Shown: in pieces, positions 29,101-41,300 of the stretch | How the letters are laid out: the number at the start of each line of letters is the position of its first letter | How positions within the stretch are numbered: position 1 is the first letter of the stretch | Assembly (NCBI GenBank): GCA_018340805.1 | Contig: JACMZG010000008.1 | Location: forward strand, 53,977,828 to 54,041,827 | Length of the DNA: 64,000 nt | Direction of reading: 5' to 3' | Source: Microvelia longipes | Lineage: Eukaryota; Arthropoda; Insecta; Hemiptera; Veliidae | Made by a program: the position numbers and the translations under genes | Notes under the pieces: generated by a model | Told to the model about the DNA's origin: nothing | What the model saw: only the letters and a program-made list of their open reading frames with translations | Database searches by the model: none

Positions 29101-32100
29101 TTCATTTACAACAACATAATCCATAATGGCATTTTTAGTTCTTTTCTCCCATTCTTGTTTGATTTCCTTGATATAACTAAATCTTGTAACATAACATATT
29201 CCCTGAAAATATAAAATTATATTTTTAGTAAGAAGAAAATTCAGAAAAACAGAAAATTATTTTATAGTTTTAGAAATCCAGAAGTAGGTTTGTTTTTATT
29301 TCTTCGTTCAAGAAAGGGAATGAAGGATATAGTGGCAATTATAGACTAATTTCCTTAATTTTGGTAGTTAGCTAAGTCTAAAAATCAGATGACCGACCAC
29401 ATGGTAAGAAATAATTCATGAGGTAAATCCCACAAGGATTTAAACTAAGCCTTTTATTGTTACTGACAGATATAAATGATCTGCCATCCTTTTTAGTGTA
29501 ACTGTTAAGAATTTTAGTCACAATATGTTTCCTAACAGATGATGCTATTGGCGTTTCAATGGAAAGAGCCAAAGGCACTCTTCGGAAGCTATTGCCCAAT
29601 GGCTATCAACCAATTTTGATTGGCAATGGTCAACAGCCAATGACCAAAAAATTAAATTGTGCCATTCTTGGACACAAAAAGTGAAGCTTCATAAGCCTTG
29701 CTGCTAGGAATTGAGATTGGTAGCAAACAATGCTTGAAATATGGGGATGAATGACTCTGAAAAACAAGAAATTTGTCTTATATTTTGCAAAGATTCTCAA
29801 ACTTACTGTACATAATTATTTAAACACCTTTAACCTTTGTATTTTTAATTGTACAATTAGAGTAAGAAGCAAAGATTTGCAGACAAACAAATTTGTCACT
29901 AGTTAAAAGACAACCAAATTTGATAAATATGTTATCATTTTAGAAAATTGGAGAAAACAAATAAAGATCATACTATTCTTGGTATTTAAAAACATTAAAT
30001 TCTCAAGTATTTAAAAAAAATAAAAATAGTATTTGATTGAAATTGCTCCTTAAACTATAAAATAATTTTTAAGTGGTCTCAGAAATTTATTGTAATTGCT
30101 ATCTTTTTAATTTTTTTAAATATCTTTGAGAATGACACACAATCTATATTGCCTCTTTAGCTATTTTAAAAATTCAGGTATGGGGGAACATTTTCTCACT
30201 ATATCAGATTTGCCATGCAGATCCTCACCACTTACAACCTGCTTCACTCTTTCTTAGAATAGGGGAATCAGTAAATTTATATAGAATGTTATCAGACTCA
30301 GTTTCTTTATCCTGAGACAGTGTAACAACATCTGTTTTATTCCCTAGTAGTCACCTATCTAGGTATTGACCTAGCTCAATGATGCTAGACATTAGTGATC
30401 AAACAAAAATTGAAAAATGTAGCATTTTCCTGATTCAACAAAAATAATCAGTCAGAAAAAGTATTGCCTCCCAGGGGAAATAAATTTACATTTAAAATAT
30501 ATCAGGCAGTGCCTGAAACATCAAAGCCAGGAAATACTATTTCCCTGACTGTTTATATGAAAATGAGGTTTATCATTCTAGTTACATTGATTCACTTATT
30601 AAACTTTGGTTTTATAACGTTTAAACTTAGATTTCAGTGAGAGTAGATAAAATATTGTATGCAACACCACAGGAAAGAAATTATTACTGACAAGGAGAAT
30701 TTGGTCTTCCACTTCCACAGCTTTTCAGTAACTATCAGATAGTAAATTTCCTGTCTCGGCTTTGCCAACCCTTGCTTTCAGCTCAGGGGCTAAATATATT
30801 ATACTTGTCAGTATTATTAAATGTTCCTGCCTAATAGAAGAGCTTTCTATTACCTGGACAACATGCCCCAAAGTAAATTCTCTATCCATAGATTTGATAA
30901 GTCGGCTAATGTGTCTGAGAGCCAACTTGCACTGCCTTCTAGCACCGCCTTCCACTAGTTTCATGGAACCTGGTATTAAACCAATCTGTCCAGCAACATA
31001 TACTATTTCACCTGATTCACCAGCCTATCACCATTTGTAAATGATCAAAAATAGTTCCTTTATTATACATGATATTATTATAATATATATTATATTATTA
31101 TACTATATTATTATAATTATAAAGAGCTTAAACTAATAACTGAGTGATAAACAATCAAAAGAAACTAAGACATTATGATACATTTTAAGTGATCTTAAGA
31201 AGTGGAAATGAAGGAAGGGGTTAAGAATTGAAAATTCTTTCTAAGATATTTCACAAAGACCTAATCAAACTAAAAACTTCATGCTTTTGCATGCCTTAGA
31301 TGGAATTAAACTGCAGCCCTTATAAAGGCTAATGTTTCTTAAAAAGAACATCTTGTAATGATTTCTTTCTTTTCTTTTCCACTGCAAAACAATGTATTTA
31401 AAATATAAAAAATAGTAATACATACATTTTACTCAGCTATATTTCATAAATTAATAAAAAATCAATAAGGCTTAAAAAATTGTGCTATATTTCAAATCAA
31501 ATAATTGTTTAAATTAATTTAATTATTAAATGCCGCCAACCACATTAAAGACAGCAGATGGATGGAGTGGTTACCACAAAGAACCAAGATGTCAAAGCAG
31601 TTAATCTAGGCAAAAAATAGGTCTAAATCATCCTAGTGGTTGAATTAAATTAAAAAAACTATTGAACATTAAGTATAAGAATGGGAAACATACCTTGATA
31701 GCTTGGCTGTAAGGACCGATGTTGGCAGGAGCCCAATGAGACAGAGATTGAACATGCATAGTAACTTTAGCATGTGGATAAGCCAGTGCAGTTATTCTAA
31801 TAGGGCTCTGACTAGATAGCGGTGTACCAACACAAACTCTTACAGGTGGGTTTATAGAGGTACCAAGAACTTGTGAATATGTTTCATTTACTTTACCATA
31901 GTCTTTCAATGAATTCAAGTAAACGACAACACGGACTAAATCATTTAATCCCAAACCTTGTTGCTCCAACAAACCTGTCCAGCACAATTTAATTAGTGAC
32001 TAATTTCTACATTACAAGGATGTCAGTGAGCTCCATTGGCATCATGGCGTGATTGGTTTTTATGATAAAATGAAAGAAGTCATGTAATTGTCAAAATTGA

Positions 32101-35100
32101 TTAGCTATTATTGTTCTAGACAAACTAAGAATGTTTTATTCTAAAATAAAAAGAGGCATGAAATGAATATGGTAGTGAGAGAACAATACATTTTTACTAA
32201 TTAAATTAGTTAAGGTTTGTTTGAACTCAAAAAATTTTGGTTTGTAACTTAACAGATGAAGTTTGATCAGTTATACTGATCAAGTTTAACTAAAACATAG
32301 AGCCAACTTAGTGCATAATAAAATATAAGTCAACAAACATGGAGAAATTAATTATCAAATTTATATAATCAATGATTACATAAGCTAAGTTCTCTTTTAG
32401 CATCAGAACAACTTAATATTTTTTCATACTGATAACACTAGTAAAGTTTTTGTATTATCAATACCACTACCTACTATATACTACTAATTTCAAGTGATGA
32501 TTATATAAGCTAAGTTCTCTTATAGCATCAGGACACCTAACTATTTTTCATACTAATAACACTAGTAAGGTTGTTGTATTATCAATACCACTACCTAGTA
32601 TACACAACTAGTTTTAAGTGATATTATAATTTTTAATATCTATATTTTTACCTACATTAATTTTATATTAATATTAAATAGCTCTATATTATATGATACT
32701 ATATTAATTTAGTTCGACGATATGGGAATTGACCCCAAAAAACTGACGCAAATATCTGAGAATATTATTTTAGATTCGTTAGGCATAATTAATAACCATG
32801 TGTATAATTAACTTATCTAGTTTTAGATATAATGTACAAATTTAATTTTCTGTTTGTTTAACCTAATAATTTATTTTATATATTTAATTTTTTTTTACTA
32901 TAGTTTTACTTATTTCATTGTTAATTGTCATGTTTAATGTGATTGATTAGTACGCTGTGTGTTTTAGCAACTCATTGTATATGAGCAGCCCCACTATATT
33001 TTTTTTTTGTAAATATATTGTGTTTCTCTCTACTAATAATAATTTTCTTTATTTGTTTATTATGTAACCAAAAGAAATGGTTATATACATATAAAATTAA
33101 TAATTAAATATTTCTATAACAAATTATATATAATTATTACAATAATTATATATCTTCATTACAAAAAGATTTTGGGTACGTGTACTCGATTACAAAAATC
33201 ACGTACAGGGTACCTTAGAACTTTTCCTTACTACATCAGATTCGGTATGCCAGGGTTATGCAAAGTGTGGTCTGTGGACCCCTAAGGGTCCGAGGAAAGA
33301 TTTTAGAAAGTCCATGAGCTAATTGACAAAATATTATAACAAATATGTAAACATTTAATAAATTAACTTCAAAGCTATTGCAATTAATAATATATAACAA
33401 TACTTATCAGTTGTAATAATTCCCAATGGAAAAATAAGCTAATGAGATTGTTTGTAAATATGAGAATGTTTTAGAAAATTCTATCAATCAAGAATATATC
33501 AACCAAGTTTCTATTGGTCAACATACATGTTTTTATTGGAAACATCTATTTCCTGTAGTTAGTAAGTTGGCCAAACAAGAAATGGGTGTCCAAAGATTAA
33601 TTACAGAGATTCTATTTGTTAGAAATATGATTTAAGACGTTTTAACACTATATTTTAAGGAATTAGACAAAATGAAGGTTAATTGTACTCTTGCCACAAA
33701 TCAGACCCTCTGACAGACCACCTTCTAGTTTGTGTTTAAATGGAAAAACAAATGTAAACTTAAAGGAATGATACTGTAGTCCTAGTCTAATGTCTCATGA
33801 AAATCACTACTTTACTTATTATGATTTTTTTGGGCACTTACTATCTTTTAGATACGCATTCAATTAAACTTTATCTGCATCATTTTGTTTGATTAATTTG
33901 GTAAATAATAACAAAATTAATAAGAAGTATATAAAAAAATGTATACAACACAAACAACATGTCATTCGATAACAATTGAATTAATGCTGATATAAAACTT
34001 AGCGCATTTGTTGCTATTATAGGACTATATGCGTGCCTCATTTCACATCAAACCAAACATTTTTTTGAGTTTTATGAATTACTGAAATTTAGCTGAGCCA
34101 TTAATGATAGTTAATGATGTCATAAAATAGAGGTCTGTGGCCTGTAGCCGTTATGCCACCTGGGACCTCCCAGTATTTTTTATTTGTTGGTTTTTATAGC
34201 TTAGGTAAGGCAAAAGTTTTAGTATTGAAAACTATTTTTAATACTAAAAAAATATACTTAGTAAAGCATCCTAGATTTGAAGACTTTTGATAGAGCAAAT
34301 CAATATTTCTTTATTTTACACATTAACAAGTAAACTCTACATTTTCTAATTACTAACTAAACTACCGTAGATGCAGCAAAATCAAAATAATACCTTTAAG
34401 AGAGAGCATGGCTTGAGATGTAGCTTGAACGATATCAGTGTCGTTAGCTGAGATACCACCCAACCAACACCATCCAGTATCACTCTGGACCACAGAGCCT
34501 TGTCCACTGTCCCAGAACTCCTCTTCCAGTATTTCTAAGTCGTCTGCCAACTAAATAACACAAAAAGCAATGAAAAGTACATCTAACAAACATATTAAAC
34601 ATAAATAATAGATAAAAAGGTGTACTGCTCATGATAAGCACAATAAAGCTACACATATATACATATGCAAAACTTGTACATATATACATTGGAATTTTTT
34701 AAAGAATTTAATTAAAAATATTGAAATGGAATGAATTATAAAAAGCTAATTTTTGAAATATGATCCTTAATGTCTGAGCAAATAGTACTGACTATATGGA
34801 AAAAGTTTCAGTTCAGCACCGTTATGTGGAGTGAAACAATCAGTACTTTGTCAGTAGATTGTTCCAACTAGTCAAAAGGGCAGGGAGGACATCAGTGAGA
34901 TCAACTATACTCCTTATTTTTTTAAATGACAGTAATTAGGGAAACTATTGTCAGCAACTCTATTGATAATATAAACTACTGTCTAAAAATTGATACACTA
35001 TATTGTAACAGCAATAAGACATTAAGGTCCCTTTTTTTAAATAATAATCATTTAAATTTACGAATTCTTCATTTTCAGAGGCAAAACAAAAAAATGTAAG

Positions 35101-35354
35101 AATACAATACTTCTTCCTTATACTTTTTACAAAAGGAATAAAGTAAAAGAATGAAAAAAGAACACCCAGAAGTTTTTACTTACAAGAGAAATATGATTAT
35201 TAGGTGAAACATGAGTGTTATCTCCAGAGTCCAACTCAGATTGCTCTTGATCTAGTTCTTCTACAGCATCAATATCAGATATGTAATGCTCTGATGTCTT
35301 GATAGTAAATTTTGATAACCTACTTAGTAATGAAGATCCAATCTTAAAATCCAT
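26197..35354 (-). CDS. DPH6 coding exons 7-13: linker and tandem RidA/YjgF-like domains
   Basis: Exons 35354-35184, 34550-34394, 31974-31694, 31024-30854, 29202-29037, 27749-27648 and 26540-26197. Residues 248-317 are an acidic linker ([15 protein letters not shown]). RidA-like domain 1 includes [31 protein letters not shown] and PVRVCVG. Domain 2 opens with [13 protein letters not shown], then [16 protein letters not shown], typical RidA strand-turn sequence, and is completed by the more variable exons 12-13. RidA enzymes deaminate enamine/imine intermediates. A role in supplying ammonia to the ligase is only an inference. Stop at 26199-26197. Confidence 0.9.
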
Positions 35355-38300
35355 CTATTCAATTTCATAAAAATTGTGTTAGTAAATAAATCCATATTTT
35401 ACTTAGTAAGAGGATTGTTAAAAAATAATTTAACCCTTCTAAAACTCCGAGAGTGAATTTTAAAATAGTAATTTAGCAAGGCAATGAACTTGCCAAACCA
35501 TTTGCCATGGTAATTTTAAGTTTACTATAGCTGTAATAAAACTTTCTATTTGATCACAAATCAATGATTAATTTTGATATTCATACAATATAGTAAACAA
35601 TAATAATGATATCAAATTTCTACGACACACCATTCAACCCAACATAGAGTCTTAAACCAATAAAAGGATAGATTTAGAAACTTACAAATAAGATAATATC
35701 ACAAATGGAATTATTAGAAATATCACAAGTGTAATTCTAATGTAAAATTATAAGTGTTGTCAAGCCTAAAGGTTATTTTCTGGTGCTTTCATTTAAAGGA
35801 AAAGTCCTCTACAAGTCTAAGAGCTATGAAACTACAAAAATAATTTTCACAAACCTGTTTATCCTCCAGACTGAGTTCTTTAAAACTAAGGTAACCAACT
35901 GGAGCTATGTTATCATTAGACAAAATCACAGTCTCACTGTTCTTTCTAAAAGTGTAAAAAATTATTAGTTGACTTTTAAAACTTTAATTATTAAGCAACA
36001 AGCAAGCAGGGCTAAAATAGTTCACATAAAATTTAAAATAACTTAAAACCTTATTTTTTCTGAAGAAATAATTTGTTAAAAATGTATTGTTTAGTGAAAT
36101 AATGATCCTTAAACATATACAACTGTCATAAGACATACATATTGAGCACTTTTTAATGGTCTAAAATAATAACAATACTAACATCATCTAACCTTTTTCA
36201 ATATCATCATCAATACTAACCTTTTTGACAAAAAGGTTGAGAAACGTTGCTCTAAAGGACCAGGCAAAAAGTACTTGTCATTAAAATGATTGAGATTGTT
36301 AGAAATAAGGTAATGTTAACATTGGAGATTTTTTTATATGAAAAGGCAAATGATACAACCTTTCATTATTTTAATAAAGCTATGTCAGTAGCACGGTAGA
36401 ATGCCCCAGCAGCTAAATAAGACAAATGGTCAAAAATTTTAAGTTTTTTTTATTTGTAGTACAAATACTACATGTATTATAATTATTAATTAAGTAATTT
36501 TTTAATGCCAAAATAATCATACAACATGACCAAATTTTTTAATCAATTTCTTCTGCCTGAGGTTAACCCCCCACTAAAACTCATCTTTATAGGGTGCATG
36601 TGAGTTTTACTCAATATATGTATTATAAAACCAACATTTTTCAATGTTGGCTAAAAAGGGAGAAAGGAATAAATAAAAATATTAGCTTTTAGACAAATTT
36701 TTATACTTTTCTAGAGAGTGGATATCTTGTAAGGAAGATTAAATATTTGAAATATTGATATGATCAAATTTTACTATAAAAAATAATTACATTAGTATAG
36801 ATTTTGAGAACAAAGGACAGTCCAGTGTGAAAGTCTCATACTCTCCTCCTTCTCCACAAATATGTAGACCATACTTTTCATTCTAGACAAATCAAGCCAA
36901 CAAAATACTTTAATTGACATTTCATACAATAGATAATTAAAATCACTAAATTATTAAATAAAAGTAGTTTTGTCAATAAGTTAAATTGTAAAACCTCCAT
37001 CTAAAATTGTAAAAAAAAACTTTTTAATACTTTGCATTTTTTATAATGAATAAAAAAATATTTTTTCTAAAGAATAAATCAAAATAAAACTTTTAAGAAT
37101 AGAAATTATTAATATAGGAAATACTTAACACATTACAATACAACTAATAAGAATAAGTAAAGAGGGACTAATACTTTATAAAATCTACAAAAGTACAAAC
37201 TTTATTTACCAATTAGGTTGAAAGTACTATAAATTTCAGAAAAAAAGATGATAGAATTCAAATGTGTATTTCCTAATACTACTAACCTAAAGGGGAAGTG
37301 ATAGAGAAAAAATGTTACATTTATTTTTTATTAAGAGACAATTTATAAGATAATCAAATGAACCATTTCTATAAGATGAGGTTGTATCTGTGTTATAGAA
37401 AGGCCGAGGTGTTTTTTAGGATCCAGTCCAAGGGCTGCAGTCTTTATAATAATAGCATTAATGTTGTAATCAATCATTTCTTGTAACAGTTCTCCCTGGT
37501 CCCTCCTCCATAAGTAAGCTAGAGCAACCAGACCTAATCTTTGACACCTGAAAAGTAATCATAATAAGTTACTTTCGGCTTAATAACAGAAGATTGTAAG
37601 ATCTATGAAGTATATTGACACATTTAATGACTCTGTCTTGGAAGGATCCAAGAAATCAGTTTTTGAACTAAGAATATACATTATATGCATACTAAGGAGC
37701 ATGACTGATAACAGAGAAGTTAGACTGATACCAGTTGAATGGGTGTCTGAAGTTACACTTCAGTAATTTTTCATTATTATATCACTTATTTCTGATCAAA
37801 GTTATGATTAAATGAGCTATAATTTCTTTCAAATGAATAAAAGATTTTAATTTAATACGACTCAAAGCAGAAGAAAATCAAAATAAAGATTTACTTTTAT
37901 TTAATTTGTTCAGAATTTTTTGTTAAAAATAATATTTTGATACATATTTAGCTCATTTAAACAATATTTTGATCAGATAATGGTTATATCATGCTTATTA
38001 ATTATTTTGTCATTTTAAGAATCTAGTTCTACTTCTTTACTAGTATTATTGTAAGGTTTTAAGTTTAGGATATAGTTTAAACATCTATTTTGACAGCCAT
38101 TTAGTCTAGGAGGCAACTTTGAAGGTCTTTACTTAGCTGCACTATCAGTAGTGTAAAAATATTAAGCCATATCGCCTAAAGTTAAACAGTTATTAATAAG
38201 GTAGGGAAAAAACTTTTCCAACTTAAAGAGAAAACTTTTAACCCGGGGTATTTAAATTATCTAATTTTTTTGCAGGCCCTGGAAGCTAGTAACAGTTTTG

Positions 38301-41300
38301 GTCCACCAAAACTGTTACTAACTAACTAGTTGAGGCTTAGCCAACCAAGGAAAACCAAGAGTTGAAATTTTCTGTCCGTGTTATGTATTAAATTTTACCT
38401 CTGACTAGTGATTGCAACACTATACATCTTTGAACAAATCAATGGAAGCCAAGATTTTATTGAGAAGGTTAACAAGAGTAAATCATCTGGATATATTATA
38501 AAATACACAACATAAATAACATTAATTTATTGTAAGAAAAGATTACTCTCATTTAGTATAGTAGAGCAGGTGAAGTGAGGGAATGAGTGTACTGGTTGAA
38601 TTGACAAAGTATTACACCATACTTGTTTTGTATTCCTATCTAACAACGTACATCACAACCTCACTTTTCTCTGCCCATGTGTACCTGGTGGTAAGAAATA
38701 GTCATTTCTTTATTTATTTATTTTTATTTAACATATCATTTGTAAAGATAAAAGTCATCTAAATAAAGGACTTAATTTAAAAAACGATGTCTTTTTAATT
38801 AATGCATCTTTTTACATTCTACACAAATTAAAATTTGGACATCAATTGAACAACTTAAGTCAGAAACGTTTCAGTATTATTCACAATTTATTTTTTCCCA
38901 AGAGTATTATAAAGTTTTAGGTTGTTCATACATATTTAAAAAATATATTCTTACACATTTTCCACTCTGAGTCTCTGGTAGTCAGATAACACTGCTCCAA
39001 CAGAAACTCCCTCTATTTCAATCTTGCTCTAAAAATAAATATAAAAGTTTAAATACGACATAAAATTATTATAGATAAATATACAAATCCATTAAATTGG
39101 TACAGCTGTGCTGTTGCTTGACTCAACAATTAAATAGTTTTATTTTTGTTAGCCCTTGCTTTTACTCTCAACAAAAAGTAGTCTGTTTAAAGGTTACTGG
39201 TATCAATGTCATATTGAGAATTTATTTAGAGTGCATTCAATTATCAGTTGACACAGATTGAAGAAGTAAAAAAACAGGGTACATTAATTTTAAAGGAGGT
39301 GGCGCAAAAATAAATAATTAATAAAACTTTCAATAAGTTAAATTATAAGTTAACACATCCAAAAACTGATAGGCATGTAAATCCATGAAAACAAAAAACA
39401 CTAAGGAAGTCTTATAAACACCTGAAATTGGTAATTTACATGAAATCTCAGTTTCAGATAAATAGTGCAAATACATGGTGCAAATCCATTACTCTATATA
39501 TGGTATAAATGAGAAACAGTAACATAAGACATCAAAAAAGTATTGGCTTAAATCAATAAAAAGTGAAATGTTATTGGTAATATAATGAGGAAGATAAATG
39601 TTTGCTAAATATATTTTTATTAAAAAGTGTACATTTAATGAATAATAGCACTTGTATTTTTTTTTAAAGTGTTCCAATTAATTTTTGAAGTTTAATGTTG
39701 TTGTTGGGGCATGTTGTTCAGGGCAGGACTGGTATCACACCACAGCGAATTTATTTAGAACTATTCGTGGGTTACATTTGTTGCTTATCGCACCTTATAT
39801 TTGCAGACTCCTAGTTGCTTAATTTTTTTAAAAATGTTCACATTTTTATTAGGATAATTAAGTTCTGGTGGGAAATCACTTTTATCAGATGATATAACAA
39901 TAACTTTCGCTTTCTAATCATAATATTTTAACAATTTTAATTATATTTATGCAATTTTAAATTATTAAAACGAAATATTAGTGGTATTTTTTGTGTTTTA
40001 AAATCTTATGTGCACATAATAATAATTGCTTGTTGTTCACCTTAGATTTGTTCAATTTATGAAATTATTACATTGAATTTGAGAAAATATAATGAGTTAT
40101 TCTTTTATTAATATGTAATAACTTTAATAAAAAAAATTGCATCAATAGAGCTCTTCCTTTAGTACTGCCAGGTACTGGTACTACCTGGTACTGCCCAAAA
40201 TTGGATTCTCACTTCCCAACTATAAGATATTTGTGCGTACTTAATTTGAACAAAGATAATTCAAAACTAGCAATCATCCACGTGATTTTTTACAAAAGAT
40301 GGTGCAGATTAATACAATAATAACCCAAATTCTAAGCAATCATTTCATAATTTGAATGAAACGTAAGATAAACAAAAATCAATTAAAACTTTTTTTTCAC
40401 TGATATCTTAACCAATATCAGTACTAACTTTGCCTGAAACATTTTATATCCTGAAAAATTAATATATAAACAAAATAAAAATACAATTGGTAAAACTGGG
40501 TTTTAAAAAATACTAAAACTGGGTTTTGGACATTTGTTAGTTTTAGCATTGACCTTGAAATTTTAAATGAACCAATCAGTTGTATAACCCAAGTGACGGA
40601 ATAGCTTTTTGCCACGTATCTTTACTTTTTTAAATACAATATTTTTAAACTACAAATAAAAATGTATAAAATATTTTTTTTCTGTAAAATACAATTTTTC
40701 TTAGCTCGATTAACCTAACAAAACATAAAAACCATAGGTTAAAATTGTGCATTTTCTTCATTATATCTTCCCCAAAACAACAAATAGAAATTTTGATCAA
40801 ATTATAGAAAACAATTTAATCCGTTAAAACTTAATTTTGTTTTCTTTCTCAAATTTAAGTTCAGTTACCTTAATATTAAGCAAAAGTTGGTATAAATCTT
40901 CAACTTCATCTTCAGGTGTAGGAGTGTATAATTTGTCATTATGAATAGCTAAACCTTGTGTTGGCTGGCGAAATAGAGGTATATTCATGGCTTCAGCATA
41001 CAATTCAACTCCTTGATGACCTACAGTTTGATACATGTAACTGTCTAACTCATCTGAAAGAAAACAGCATTTTTTACTTTTTTAAGTAAAATAAATCAAT
41101 TCATTCTTTTCCATTTTCTTTAAGAATCTTATCAATAATTAATGGTGTAGGAAGTTTAACACCATCTCTATGAACAAAAGGATTTCACAAGTCCCCTAAA
41201 AATTATAAATAATTGTGAGCTACAACTAATCAGACATGCTCATTCCCTTCCACTCCCTTGCTTCAGTAGCACATGGTGTGCTAACAGAGTTAGCACACCA

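Noticed and set aside
33251..34163. A complete hAT element
   Set aside because: The right end is poor, flanking 8-bp duplications do not match and no transposase remains. Only the left terminus is annotated.
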